Source of the DNA: Tubulanus polymorphus
Lineage: Eukaryota; Nemertea; Palaeonemertea; Tubulaniformes; Tubulanidae
Assembly (NCBI RefSeq): GCF_964204645.1
Contig: NC_134030.1
Location: 1,591,855-1,655,854 of the forward strand
Direction of reading: 5' to 3'
Length of the DNA: 64,000 bases
Shown: positions 11,600 through 24,663 of the stretch, in pieces
Numbering within the stretch: the stretch's first letter is position 1
How the letters are laid out: the number at the start of each line of letters is the position of its first letter
The notes under the pieces: model-generated
Told to the model about the DNA's origin: nothing
The model's database searches: none
What the model saw: the letters and a program-made list of their open reading frames with translations, nothing else
Position numbers and translations under genes: made by a program

Positions 11600-12815
11600 C
11601 TACTCCCAGCGAGACACTGTCTGGTGAACTCAACATCCAAGTGCTGCAGAATCTACCCCCAGTGAGACACTGTCTGGTGAACTCAACATCCAAGTGCTGC
11701 GGAATCTACCCCCAGTGAGACACTGTCTGGTGAACTCAACATCCAAGTGCTACAGAATCTACTCCCAGTGAGACACTGTCTGGTGAACTCAACATCCAAG
11801 TGCTACAGAATCTACTCCCAGTGAGACACTGTCTGGTGAACTCAACATCCAAGTGCTGCAGAATCTACCCCCAGTGAGACACTGTCTGGTGAACTCAACA
11901 TCCAAGTGCTGCGGAATCTACCCCCAGTGAGACACTGTCTGGTGAACTCAACATCCAAGTGCTACAGAATCTACTCCCAGCGAGACACTGTCTGGTGAAC
12001 TCAACATCCAAGTGCTACAGAATCTACTCCCAGTGAGACACTGTCTGGTGAACTCAACATCCAAGTGCTACAGAATCTACCCCCAGTGAGACACTGTCTG
12101 GTGAACTCAACATCCAAGTGCTGCAGAATCTATCCCCAGTGAGACACTGTCTGGTGAACTCAACATCCAAGTGCTACAGAATCTACCTCCAGTGAGACAC
12201 TGTCTGGTGAACTCAACATCCTCCAAGTGCTGCAGAATCTACCCCCAGTGAGACACTGTCTGGTGAACTCAACATCCAAGTGCTGCGGAATCTACCCCCA
12301 GTGAGACACTCTCTGGTGAACTCAACATCCAAGTGCTGCAGAATCTACCTCCAGTGAGACACTGTCTGGTGAACTCAACATCCAAGTGCTGCAGAATCTA
12401 CCTCCAGTTAGACACTGTCTGGTGAACTCAACATCCAAGTGCTACAGAATCTACCTCCAGTGAGACACTGTCTGGTGAACTCAACATCCAAGTGCTGCAG
12501 AATCTACCCCCAGTGAGACACTGTCTGGTGAACTCAACATCCAAGTGCTGCAGAATCTACCCCCAGTGAGACACTGTCTGGTGAACTCAACATCCTCCAA
12601 GTGCTGCAGAATCTACCCCCAGTGAGACACTCTCTGGTGAACTCAACATCCAAGTGCTACAGAATCTACCCCCAGTGAGACACTGTCTGGTGAACTCAAC
12701 ATCCTCCAAGTGCTGCAGAATCTACCCCCAGTGAGACACTCTCTGGTGAACTCAACATCCAAGTGCTACAGAATCTACCTCCAGTGAGACACTGTCAGGT
12801 GAACTCAACATCCAA
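11600..12815. repeat. 53-bp satellite, second block, about 23 copies
   Basis: Same unit as 9,850-10,370. Variants with a 3-bp insertion (CATCCTCCAAG) recur at 12,220, 12,590 and 12,705, which shows higher-order duplication of sets of units. Confidence 0.95.
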
Positions 12816-14560
12816 GGAGATGATCTGTTAATTACACTCATGGTTGTGCTGGCTACTGATATGGGAGGTATGTATCGTATCTGGAGCCAATTTTACTTTG
12901 ATTCCAACAACTAATTTCTTATGATTCTCCATTTCATTTTCCATTAGAAGGAACTGTGTTATTATGATTTGTCTGAGTGTCCGTTAATGTTAGTTGAACT
13001 GTAACTCAGAGAAGTGAACCGTGGATGTGACAACTCCACACAGATGTCATGTATGTATCTGGACAATTTTCATTATCAATGTCTTTCTGTTTTAGTTTTC
13101 CGCAGAAGAATCTGATAAATATAATGTTATGGACTTTGTGTTTTTCTTTTGAGTGTCTATCATCATTAGCTTATTTCATCATTAACAATTTTATTAATTT
13201 TTTCCTTCAGTTTAAAGAATCTGTTTAAGGAGATGATCTGTTAATTACACTCATGGTTGTGCTAGCTACTGATGAGTGGTATGTATCGTATATGGAGCCA
13301 ATTTCTATTTGATTTCAACAACTAATTTCTTATGATTTTATTCAGTTTGTTTTCCTTCAGAAGAAACTTTGTTATTATCAATTGACTGAGCCTCCATCAT
13401 TATTAGTTAAACTGTAACTGAGAGACATGAACCACGAATATCCTAACTCTTTAGTCAATGTGTATGTATCAGGACAACTTTCTGATTATCGATATCTTAC
13501 CGTATGATTTTCCTGCAGAAGAATCTGATGAATATAATGTTATGGACTGAATGTGTTTTTCATTTTAGTGTCCATCATCATTAGTTTAACTATAACTGAA
13601 GAGACCTGAACCAGGGATGTTATAATTCCAATGTTGATATGTATGTATCACGACAAATTTGTTATCAATGATTTTAATTTTTCGAAATCTATGAAATACG
13701 GTAGATGTGTGATTGAATCTATATTGTTCTCATTTCAGAGTCTGCTACATACATGTGATACGTGCACAGAGAGACAAATTCTATTAATTTTAAACACTTA
13801 TCCCTTAGTTATCAATGATTTTCCATATTGTTTTAATCTGTTAGGAGAACTGAACTCTGGTCCTGAACATGTTTCAACTCTTCTATCAATAAGTGGTTTG
13901 TATGGAAACAGAATTTCCTGCAATAGAATCTGATGAATAGATGTCATGATAATATGTTATTCTCATTTCAGTGTCCATCATTATAAGTTGAACTGTACAG
14001 AAACCAATAGCTGAATTGAACTGATCTCCGCAGTCAATGGTTGGAGATGGCTACAGATACGAGTGGTATGTGTGTATGGACACAAATTCATTTTCAACAA
14101 CTGATTTTGTAATTTATATTCTGTAGAGGAATCTTTGAGAGATAGATGTTATAGAATCTGTTATTTTCAGTGTTGATCAATGTTAGTTGAACTGTAATGA
14201 GTAGAACCAGTAGTTACTCCACAGTCAATGGTTTAGTCAGTTACAGACATACATACAAATAGTCAGCAATAATTCCCTCAAGTGCTGTTCTGTTAAGACA
14301 ATTTGTTGTAAGTAAACCCACAATGTACGTGATGTGGTTTGTGTGTATGGAGACAATTTCATTATTTTCATTAATTATTTGTTAGGCAATGACAAATTGT
14401 CCATGGGATGACCGATTACCAGTAGATGACCAGGGAACAGTCTACATGTATGTATCGAGACAATTTTCTGTTGTTTTGAGGAATCTATAAGAGATAAATG
14501 TTATAGAATCTGTTATTCTTATTTCAGTGTCCGTCATCATGAGTTGAAACAAATATCTGA
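12816..14560 (+). repeat. Imperfect exon-like repeats, non-coding
   Basis: A block with GGAGATGATCTGTTAATTAC occurs at 12,818 and 13,229. Related blocks with GTCCATCATCATTAGTT and TGAACTGTAAC recur about every 200-400 bp to 14,540. Many end in a GTATGTATC string that looks like a 5' splice site, and are preceded by TTTCAG or TTTTAG. The frames carry stops. A spliced non-coding transcript is one reading; box C/D snoRNA hosting was considered but no C and D boxes at proper spacing were found. Confidence 0.5.
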
Positions 14561-15867
14561 TTTGAAGTGAACTCTGCAGTCATTCAACAGTTGAGGAGCC
14601 CTAACACATATATAAGTTACGTATTAGTGATATTTACCACTGACAGACAATTAAAACAACTTGTATAATAATGATTCACTGTTTGTGAATGAACTTGTGA
14701 ACAGTCGCTACTCCTTAATGCTATCAGTTACAGCCACCTTCTGATAAAATCTCTGTCTAAACCTCTTGCATGATCATCTATATCTCAATTATAATATAAT
14801 AAATACTAATCCTTCATTTTAACTCTCTTCTATTCTAATACATTGTATGAGTCAAAAGATGGTTGTCATTGATAGAATTAGGGACGCTATACAGCTGGCT
14901 AATTGTCATAATCTAAACCCTTTTTGTGTTCACTGCATACTCTGTGACCCTCCACTTCAATGCATTTTAATTGATTCAATTTCACCAACTTTTTATATTT
15001 TTTTTTCATGTCAGCGTCAATCATTTTTACCTGCTGCAGGTGGAAATGAATCCACTGCTTGAGTGGCTATAAAAGTCGTTGGTGAAGACAAGTACACTCA
15101 ATTGGAGACAATAATTTCTTTGAGATCTGACAGTGGTAGGAATTGTAACATTTTAATATATAAGGGGCACATCTAGAAAATTGGAAGACACGTTTTAATT
15201 GATATCTGTTATTTTACGTGTTTCAGCTTCAAAATTATCCGAGTTCTACCAAATGAGATTATTCACCCATGAAGACTCGACTGATTCATACCCACATAAG
15301 GTAGTTGTACTTTCATTTTTATTAAACATTTCAATAATTAAAATTGGCGATATTAAGAAGAAAAAAGAAATTCGTAAAAATTGCATTATTTAAAGTACTT
15401 AAAACCTATTCATAAATAACAATGCGGTACCGCTACATAACAGATGGCACCACTATACGGTCGTTGCTACTACTAGACTGGTTACCTGTATAATAAGTAC
15501 AATACAATGAATTTTATTCGCACGGTGACGTATGTATTGGCATTGAAGCGCTCACTTATAATTCTATTGTTTTGAATGTGGATACTATGTAGACCCAGAA
15601 AACCACGAAGGCTGCATTACGATTGCACCTTACACACAGGGCCACCTTCGGTTATCGGAGTCAGTCGACTTATAATAGTCCCGAGTAACTCATGTCAAAT
15701 GTCGGAACTATATTCCGGAAATAGTTCGAAAATCAAGCGCATTCGGTTATTAGTTCCAACCACTGGTCGACTAGCTACCTATTACCGAATTTGGCCCAGC
15801 CTGTCTAACTCTGGATTCGCAACTGGCAACCGAGTTAAGTGCTTCTCGCTAGCCAGGTTGCCGCTAA

Positions 15868-15964
15868 GCGGCCACCAGTCTATAATATTAACCCAATCAC
15901 ACGTCTGTCACTCGCTGATTCGCTACGCATCTGATTGGCTAGATATATAGACTGGTGGCCGCTT
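15868..15964. mobile_element. Small foldback element
   Basis: Arms GCGGCCACCAGTCTATA and its reverse complement enclose about 60 bp. The outer sequence continues with GGCAAGCGAGGATGG, a motif shared with other dispersed copies in the window. It may be a MITE, although no target-site duplication is certain. Confidence 0.5.
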
Positions 15965-16830
15965 GACCATTGAGGCAAGCGAGGATGGTTGCGTGACTTA
16001 TCGAAATGTTCGCTTGCCACAGCAGGAATACCGTCCAATGTAATAAGTGTTTATGTATTAATTGTAGGAATGCCTGGTGATGTAGATCAAGTTCACAGAA
16101 ACTGAAAACAGAAAGAAACCTTGCGGAATCTATTGTGTATAAATAAATATATTTATTATCGTGTTGTGTTGTTTATTTTGAGTGCGATCTGTGGTGATTC
16201 AACCACTTGGTCCTCTCAAGTTTTTTTCCCCATCCAAATTTTTGAATCCGTTTGCGCCGTTTTGACTGAAGTGATCTTTAAATTTGTATTAGTTCTAAGA
16301 CTTAGACAGGTCTTAAATTCTTTCAGTTGCGGCCACCTCTCGACAAAAATCTATTGTACTAATCCTTAATAACTTTTAATCACTTCTAATCGCATGCGTC
16401 GTAAGGTGGCTGTCATAGATGGAATTAGAGATATAATCAGTGTCTAAGATGAATACAATTGCGTTTAATTTGAAACTGCTAAACAGTTGCAGTAAGAGTT
16501 AAATAACGATCATCACTGTATCTATGCTTGTGATGCTTGTTCCACTCTCAGTAATTACAGAGCTGCCAACTGTTACTGATTTCCAGTATTAGTTAGTATT
16601 TTATAACGAGAAATACTGATCTGATTTGTGAAGGTCTTGCCGTTGATTACTGATTAATTGAACATTCCTTTCATATTTCAATGAAACCTTACTGAAAAAA
16701 ATTCAATTTGCTACTGATAGGACTTTTCAAAGGTTGGCAGCCCTGTAGTTATCTTGGTCTCGCAACTTTACCACCTCAGTACCGGCGACGCATCACTCGT
16801 AATCCTCGCCTTCCATGCCGCGCATTTAGC

Positions 16831-16927
16831 TATCCTCGCTTGCCGGGGTTTAATTGGTTCTGCCCAATCAAATGCGTTGTTTTTCTACCAATAAGGGGCG
16901 CCAATTTAAACCCCGGCAAGCGAGGAT
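16831..16927. mobile_element. Foldback MITE-like element
   Basis: Arms of about 26 bp, beginning ATCCTCGCTTGCCGGGGTTT on the left and mirrored on the right, enclose about 45 bp. There is only one clear gap in the stem. The left end is preceded by T and the right end is followed by TA, so a TA duplication is possible but not shown. Confidence 0.6.
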
Positions 16928-17292
16928 TAATTTGTCAGCGTTGCCACCGTTAGCTCCAGTACTGTGCCATTGTCAGTTAGACTGGGTCTGAAATGGTGGT
17001 GGCAAGCTGCAGGTCTGGACTGCGCGACCAACATTTTCCGTTTCTACATCCGAAATCTACACGTCTTCTTGGCACGTGGTAATAAGAGTGTGGTTGGTTT
17101 TTGTTCGAACGCGCCTCTGGTAGTAGACTGGTTGCCAGTTTACATTAGACTGGTTGCCGGTCTCTTCCTGTAGACCGTTTACCGGTCTCTATCTTTCATT
17201 AGAGACCGGTTGTGCCCATCCTCCATTTTACATTTTCGATGCATGTCAAATAAGGTCAAACATGTAAAGTAGCAAGTTACTTCCTGGTTAAG

Positions 17293-17371
17293 ATGGCGTC
17301 TCTTCGAATCTGCTTGGCTTCGAGCGATATTAAAATTGTCCTTTATAATGGACGGAAAGACATTAATTGCT
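17293..17371 (+). CDS. Candidate first coding exon
   Basis: An ATG in good context (AAGATGGCG, A at -3 and G at +4) opens 26 codons and one base, closed by a consensus donor GTAAGTATC. The peptide starts MASLRICLASSDIKIVL. No matching downstream exon could be picked with confidence; an 86-codon frame at 17,642-17,902 is not clearly linked. It could be chance. Confidence 0.3.
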
Positions 17372-20300
17372 GTAAGTATCAGATAAATCCGCTGACAATT
17401 TACCTGGTATTCGAAATACGGACTAACAAGGATCGAAATCTAATGCGAGGTGAGCTCTGCCGCGACCGTCACTGAATACAGAACATTCTGAAGGAACAGA
17501 GGACATCCTTCCTATAACTACCGTTCGTGGGATGTATTTAGTGAATTGATGTTTTAATACAGTGTTGTAAAATGACTATATTTAGTTTCTGAATAAAGTT
17601 TACAATTGCTGAACTCCTTAGTGCTTTGTTAGATCAGATATTTGGATCCACCTCAGCCAACTGATTTCCTGATACAGACAGCAAGTTGGGACAGTCAAAT
17701 TAAGAGATTTGGTCAAGACAAGTTACTCAGATCACACTGGAAATTCGCAATATCCTCTCTCCTCATGGACCACACATTGTCAATGTTGACTTTGCTAGAA
17801 ATCGATTATAAAATTCATCACGACCAATTCTTTTTCACTGAATTCAATATTTATTGTTCACTTCTGGTACAAAATCTTGTTCAGCCCCTGACAAGAGAAT
17901 AAACAATGACACTACGTATTTCATGACATAGAACAGTAGTTTTTTTTTCATCGACAAATTGGGACGATCCTGATATCCCTGATTTGAATGATAGTGTCTT
18001 TAGAATCATAAAGACCATGTCTCGACCAGACAGATAATCCAATCACAATTCAAATTGAAGGCTCGCTAGTGCAGTTATTCACAGAATCCAGCTCTTTAAA
18101 CCTCATCAGTTCATCAGAATCGAGGAGTTTCACCGCCTGTTATTTGGAATCTCATTTCATGACAGCTAGTGCTGATTCTTTATTCTCTTTGATTACTGCA
18201 TGATGTTATCATTCTGAAATTAAAATACATATCACACTTATAATTAAACCTGGATTGACTTTACAAATTAATGGTTCAGAATCCATTTTTCAAACTTACC
18301 TTGATGTATTGCAATCTATTCTTTTTATGTTGAGCTAATTTGATACGCATTACTTCAATTTCTTAAAACATCCTACGAGTTGTGACTCACAAAATCATCA
18401 CTAAAACGCCACAATAATCTACAATAAATAATCAATATAGTTTTTGTGAAATAGCACTCATATTCAATGTTCACATTTTTACGAAGTAAGTAAGTAGGTG
18501 AAGTTACCTCGTTGGTGTGATTATTTTCACTGGATCAACTGCTGATGTCCAATGTCGCATAAAGAACAATCAATCAATCGCCTCGAGTGAACAAATAAGT
18601 TGCCTCTGCTGCATGGTTCAGTATGTTAGTAGTGGTAGTAGTATTGTATGTATTGTTACCGATATTTTCGGTACCACACGCTAAACAAGTGCCTGCAGAA
18701 GCGTTACCCGGCAGTTTTAATGAAATTTCGTTCTTCATTGATATAAACAAGAAAATTAATTTTGATAAACTATTTGACGCCTGCGAAAAAATGTAGAATT
18801 TCTAGGATAAGCTAATGTGGATTTGCAAACTTGAAATCGAAGTTTTAAGAAATTTGAGGAATTATAACATTTGGCGATTGGGTAGATGATACTTCGACTG
18901 TAGGTATAGTGGTTTAATTTTTTTATTGAAGATTGTCAATAATTGATAACTTGCGACCGACTTCATTCATTCATATTTGCCTCTAAGCTGGTCTGCAACT
19001 TCATTGCCTCCATGGTTGAAGAAAGAGCTCTTCTGATGTCTGCTTCATCATGACTTCGAGCATATCGTGTGGCTTAGAAGGCTGGCCCGGTCCCCGGGCC
19101 CGGGTTTGGCTGTCACTCGATATACTAAAAATTTAGTCTTGAGTCTGGGTTGAAGTAGACATTGTCATTTAAAATAACTTGTTTATGTTATTCTCTATGA
19201 ATTACTCGTGTGTCTTGTATGTTGTATTTTCTTACTTTAAAATGTGTAACTTTATTGAATTTGGGAATTTAAATCCCGGAATTTCAATGTAATAACGATC
19301 ATAAAGAATTGAATTGAATTGTCACCTAATACACTTGCCATCAGAGCACGCGGAGCCGTATGTAACAGCTAGGCTATTATACATTGCTAATCTCATGAAA
19401 CCTGCATATCTCCCTAATATCGAACATATTTTCTAAAAAATTTGAATATTGAAATTATATGTTTACACATTTGAATATTGACCGCTTGTAGCCGCTGATG
19501 AAATTCACACCGGCCCTACACAGATCGTAGATAGCTTCGTCATTCCACCAACATCCCCATGTCAGGGTCTGACTTTAATATCAGACTTCCGCATCGTGTA
19601 TACATCCGCCATTTACTTATCATTTCTATTTATGCCTGCCGCTTCTGATATAATCATACATCCTTAACTATTACAATACGTCTTCTAATGATATTCAATG
19701 CAATATAACATTCCGACGTTCAAATAGAGGTCATTACATAATCACAGGAAGCCTTTCTACATGTTTGTAAATAATATTTTGCCAAATAGCTTATTTGTGT
19801 ACACATAGACCTGTGACGTTTTGCACATCGATTTACGGCTGTCGTTTGTAAAATGACGCTGAATGGTTAACATTGTTCAGGTTTCATAATAGTAACGTTT
19901 TATAAGGCGTCAAAATGACTTTAAAGAGGTCCATGCGGGAACGTAAATCGCGACTCTGTGTAGGCGGCCATGTTACATAGTTCACGTGATGAAATACTGA
20001 AATCTGATTGGATCCGTAGATTCCGCGGAAAATGGCGGACGGGCAAAACCTGTCCCATATTGAATGGCACAGGCAACCAGTCTAGTTTTCTAAACGATGT
20101 ATTTATTACTCGCGTACCACAATATTTATTACTCGCGTACCACAGTCGGACAATCGACCTATGTACGATCTCCACCGTCGCGTGCTGCCTTTACATAAAC
20201 AATAAGCGGTAAATCTGTGAACTAATTTCTAACCTCACTTGCCACAGTAAGACACCGATCGGCAGCCGACGAAGTTAATCCCAGTCCAGTGACTAAATCG

Positions 20301-20963
20301 CAAATTTAGCACCAGAGGCTGAAAGTTGTTGGGAATGCGTGGCTGTAAATCATAAATAAAATATATATTAAACTAAAAGTATGTGTTTATGTTGATGGTT
20401 GAGTTTTTGTCAAGGTGTGGAATGCGCGTTTGTGCCGATCATACAGCAACTTATGATTGTTTGTACATCAGCCAGAACCCAGGTCCACTCATTAGGATCC
20501 AGTTCCACAGATCAGGATCCAGCTCCTAGGATCCAGTTCCACAGATCAGGATCCAGCTCACAGAATCCAGTTGCATATAGTTTGATCCAAGGTTAGACTT
20601 ATAGTAATATGTTCATTTCCACAGTGTTAGTCTTGACTTTAATTTTGAGCATACAAAAACATCTCGATTCAACGGACGGCTAATTACGATTCAAGAGAGG
20701 CTTCTAGGTATAATGTGAACAAATGTTTTAAATGAAGTTAAATGATTTAATGTAGATAGTTTAAAGTCGATGAGCCTCTGATTTTAATCTATACATGTTC
20801 ACGGATTTGTCCCATTATAACCTATTTCTTATAATCACAGGTCAGCGGTCGCCATTGTGTCCGGATTCAGGTTGAATTTTGATCGACTTTTTTCACAATG
20901 GAATCGGTGCGCATTCCTTTACCGGATATCGATCGTATGGTATTGTTATAGATAATCGCTTGG
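17372..20963. other. No supported gene; dispersed short repeats
   Basis: This holds copies of two dispersed motifs: CTCGCGTACCACA near 20,110 and 20,130, and CTCACTTGCCACAGTAAGAC at 20,233, preceded by GCGGTAAATCTGTGAACTAA at 20,208. It also holds an inverted GGCAACCAGTCTAG at 20,070, and three GGATCCAGTTCCACAGATCA-type copies at 20,496-20,575. There is no open frame with splice support. Confidence 0.45.
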
Positions 20964-21077
20964 ATGGACCGCAACTCTTCCGATCCATTTTACCTGACCA
21001 GCACCTTCCTTTCGACCACTGGACACCAGACAGCGAACACCTCCTGTGAAAATTCTCCCGGAACCCGAACGTGTTTG
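20964..21077 (+). CDS. Candidate first exon, possible N-glycosylated N-terminus
   Basis: An ATG opens 38 codons in phase 0 and ends at a consensus donor (GTTTG followed by GTAAGTGTT). The peptide begins MDRNSSDPFYLTSTF and has two N-x-S/T sequons, a composition like the extracellular N-terminus of a membrane receptor. A 17-codon upstream frame at 20,898-20,951 ends just before it. No membrane segment follows nearby, so this is only a candidate. Confidence 0.3.
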
Positions 21078-22314
21078 GTAAGTGTTAACATTTGACATAA
21101 CCATTAGAAATTTATTCGTAAGAAACTTTATGAACTTGTTTCATTTCCGCTTATGTTTTCCGCACCCAGTTGAACAGTTTAAGAATGATTTTGACTCTTT
21201 AAAAGTTAAATTTTTTGACGATGAAATAAATTACTCTTACTAAACAATTCATTTCAAATGTGGCTGACTCTTGACTGGTTAAACTCAATTAGATTGACTT
21301 TAAGCCCGGGTTAATATTGATACTGCTCTATTAAACCAGCCCCTGTTCTCAATTTTTTAAGTTTTATTGCCATTGTCAATGAGGACAACAATTTGTACTT
21401 AACCGTTTTTAGCTTAATGTTCTCACAAACTCGCTAGGCCATGGTGGCAAATTTTAATTTCATTGAAGTTTGTACTGTTTAATACATGTCATCAAAATTT
21501 TAATTTCAAAATCAAAATAATTTGAAGTGTTCAATGTGTTGTCCTCTTTTGTAGGATAGCGAAAACACACTGCTGGAAATAACTGAAGTCTGAACAAATC
21601 GTTGAGAAGCGCAATTCTTTTTGGTGAGTAAGTATATATCGCTTTCTTTCATCATTTTCATTCTTTTACAACTCCCAGTCTTAAATGTATCAATCAGTTT
21701 CCCTCAGGCCAGGTACCCATCTTGGGTGGAGCAGGGAGGTCACCTCCCTGAGTGTCGTGCGGAATTCGAACACGTGAGTTGCTTCCCAGATTCGAACGCG
21801 ACAACCACGGCTCGCCCGCTGTTAAATCTTTCGTAATTTTTTAGGAGTCCTAAAACCGTTTTTAGTTTGAAAAAAATTGTATTCAAAACTTCTGAAAAAA
21901 ACTATTTACTTATTGAGATAATACGCAAATTCATTTCTGAAATCCCTTTTGTCGAACCGGGTGATTTATCTCATCGCTATATCTGCGGCGAAAAAACCGA
22001 TATGCGCGAGCAGTTCTGAACGGCGGGGAATCCCCGTAACGTTCTCCGCAGCAAAGCCACGTGACACGACTAACTTGTACGTGCGTGCTCCGTATTAGTG
22101 AAGACACTGTTACTCACGAGATGCTGGTTCAGAGATCGCCGCCAGTACTCTTAGACTAGTTGAGGTCGCACTCTAGAGCAGCGAGATTTATAAAATAGAT
22201 ACCGCGCTCTTTGAATTGATGTCAGTATTCTTTAGATCTCTCAAACCGGCTGAGTAACTTTTGAATTCTATGTTTTCTCTAGCATTTGCTGGTGAGTCAT
22301 CGATCCACACCGGG
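21078..22314. other. No supported gene
   Basis: A 71-codon frame at 21,621-21,836 starts with a hydrophobic stretch that could pass for a signal peptide. Its 3' half (CTCCCTGAGTGTCGTGCGGA and following) reads like a short interspersed repeat, so I do not call it. Confidence 0.35.
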
Positions 22315-22640
22315 GACCTCACCTAGGAGCAGCAAGTAGGAGCATCCACTGGGACCACACCTAGGAGCAGCCACTGGGACCACACCTAGGAGCAGCCACA
22401 GGGACCACACCTAGGAGCAGCCACACCTAGGAGCAGCCACAGGGACCACACCTAGGAGCAGCCACAGGGACCACACCTAGGAGCAGCCACTGGGACCACA
22501 CCTAGGAGCATCCACTGGGACCACACCTAGGAGCAGCCACAGGGACCACACCTGGGAGCAGCCACTGGGACCACACCTAGGAGCAGCCACAGGGACCACA
22601 CCTAGGAGCAGCCACAGGGACCACACCTAGGAGCAGCCAC
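22315..22640. repeat. About 24-bp minisatellite, 13 or more copies
   Basis: The unit is GGGACCACACCTAGGAGCAG plus CCAC and one or two bases (ACTGG or ACAGG versions). One copy lacks the GGGACCA part. Confidence 0.9.
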
Positions 22641-23476
22641 AGGAGGGACTGACCTGAATTGGGAATCACTGAATGGAAAAGATAAGTAGAGATATATTTA
22701 TTATAAAACTACAATATTTTTGGAGTACAGGTCTTGAGATGTTTTCAAACTTCCCATCATCTCTTCAGGTGTTTCTGTTGTAGTATGTGGTTATTTTTCT
22801 GTTCAGGTGTCGCCCCCATATTTTTCTGATTGCTAGCAAAAAACAGGGTTAAATTGCTGTATCAAGCATATTACGATGTTAGATAAATTTGTTCTTGTTG
22901 TTCAGGCGTTTCTGCAGTTTTTGAATGTTTTAATGTAAAGTCCATCACCGATATACACACCACATTCAGGTATTCTCTATCGTGATAAATTGTGAATCAA
23001 AAACTTACATATTTAGACTTAATTAGAAATTCATTGGTTCAAAAGGTTTTCATTTATAAAAAAATGTTAAAATTGATTGAAAATAATTACATTGTTGTAA
23101 TGGGAGTGATTTTTCGACCCTAATTAACATCGAAAAAGTTAAACAGAAAATTTAGAAAAAAATAATGAAATAAATAATAAAATAGATAAGTAAATCTAGT
23201 CCTGCTTTCACAAAAAAGTTTTGTTCAGACTTTTTGGGAAACTGGATATATATATATAACTTATATTTATTTTAATCATCAGGTATAATATAGCAATTGA
23301 CTTGAAATGAATATCATAGTAGTATTTATAAACATACAAATCTTCATTAACAAACTAGGGCAAAACATCCCAAAAACGTTAGTTAAAGATATATCATAAT
23401 TCATTTACTCATTTCAAAATGAGATTTACCATATTTACATATATCATATCATATATCGTTATCTCAATTTTTATGG
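22641..23476. other. No gene seen
   Basis: Strongly AT-rich, with TATATATA and poly-A runs. No supported exon. Confidence 0.5.
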
Positions 23477-24253
23477 TTATTCAACTACCTCAATTCTGGG
23501 ATTTATTAAATAGCAACAATTGTGCAAAATCTTAGTATTTTCACTGGTGTCACTTTCTTCTTTTTGCCGCTGCCTTTTATTTAAAGAAAACACGTTGGCC
23601 TTCGTCAATTTGATAATAATAATTGTCTTATTTGGAAAGAAATTCTTGGATTCAGAAAATATAGCACTTGTATCTGAATTCTTGGAAATATTCATTGAAT
23701 CATCAATCGAAGTGACAAAAATTTGACAAAAAATACTTTTAGTGGATAAATGGTGGTTGTAAGCGGGATTGTTAGACGGAGAGGGGAGATAGAGGAACCG
23801 CTCGTCTTTTCTTCTGATGCTGTCCTGTCTTGCATTCTGTGACGCAGATTGTAGTTGGATAAACACAGCTGATATCTCATTATCATCGTAATTGAAATGT
23901 ATGTTGTACCTCTGAATCTGCATTCTTTTTGGCGGCCGAGGTCCACTTGTTCCCTCACTAGAACTGCTGTCCGATCCTTTTCTCTTGCTCGAGGTTTTGG
24001 AATTAATATTAAAAGTTCCATCCATCAGCTCTTAGCCGTTGAGAAGTACTGCGTGAAAATGAGCAAAACTAGTAATCATAGCTTGACCTGGTTTCTCAAT
24101 GATGATGTCACTGGGAAAGCCTTTTGGAATAGTTGAAAGGCTTGATGTTAATACTTGATCTGGATGGGTCCGCGCCCCTTCTATAGTGTCAAAAATATAT
24201 AAATTGTGAAATTTTCCAATTTGGATGCTGTTCTTGGAAATGAAAGGATAATT
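23477..24253 (-). pseudogene. JmjC-domain-like fragment with in-frame stop
   Basis: Reading leftward, a frame is open from 24,253 to a TAA at 24,034-24,032 (73 codons), then the same frame continues for about 185 codons to 23,477. The first part contains IPKGFPSDIIIEKPGQAMIT, then an H-A-V-L-L-N-G run. This spacing (I-x-x-x-PG-x-x-x-I/V-T, then H, then G) resembles the end of a JmjC oxygenase domain, whose last iron ligand is this His. A likely 3' splice site (TTTCATTTCCAAG) precedes codon NSIQIG near 24,235. After the stop the frame resumes ELMDGTFNIN, as a JmjC domain would continue, then a Ser-rich stretch and PPKRMQIQR. Only a fragment is present, so the assignment is tentative. Confidence 0.4.
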
Positions 24254-24508
24254 TCACTCTGTTTTTATCATTTGGTTTTAACGGATAATTCTTGCTGGAA
24301 ACTACCGTCTTGTGTCTGAACACTCGATATATCGATTTCACTTGTGTGTGTGTCATTAGCATGTGTTGCTTGAAATGTGACTTTTGCTCAAACTATTGAC
24401 AGCATATTAGTTTGATTCATTATTATCACCAGTAGTCATTGCACGCTTTAATCTAACATTGCTAAGGTAATTTTAGGTAATTGCCCTCCCATTCTATCTG
24501 GTGTGCAG

Positions 24509-24663
24509 CTATCTGATAGGCCGCTGCTGAGGCGTATTAATCCGATTTTGGGGAGGGGCAGCAGCGGGCGACAAAGGTGGTGGTAATATCCTATCGGGAA
24601 CCAAGTTTCTTTTAAATTCCTCCACCAATTCCCTGAACGGACATTCGTCTAAAATGTTGATGA
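24509..24663 (-). pseudogene. Exon H copy ending in early stop
   Basis: A TTTTACAG acceptor precedes codons reading ECPFRELVEEFKRNLVPDRI, closely matching exon H of the intact gene at 60,176. The frame ends at TAG where the intact gene has CAG (Gln of VRQPPP), and the downstream donor region is missing. It is either a decayed exon or a shortened C-terminus. Confidence 0.7.

Larger units (their letters stand above)
14561..17292. other. No supported gene; small foldback elements
   Basis: A segment with GATGGTTGTCATTGATAGAA at 14,861 recurs in diverged form at 16,403. The frames present (for example 15,576-15,950) have no recognisable domain. Two foldback structures inside are listed separately. 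Confidence 0.4.

Noticed and set aside
9850-12815. CRISPR-like array
   Set aside because: Units are contiguous with no variable spacers, and the genome is eukaryotic.
19081-19107. GC-rich palindrome GGTCCCCGGGCCCGGG
   Set aside because: Short, isolated and not repeated; no evidence of function.
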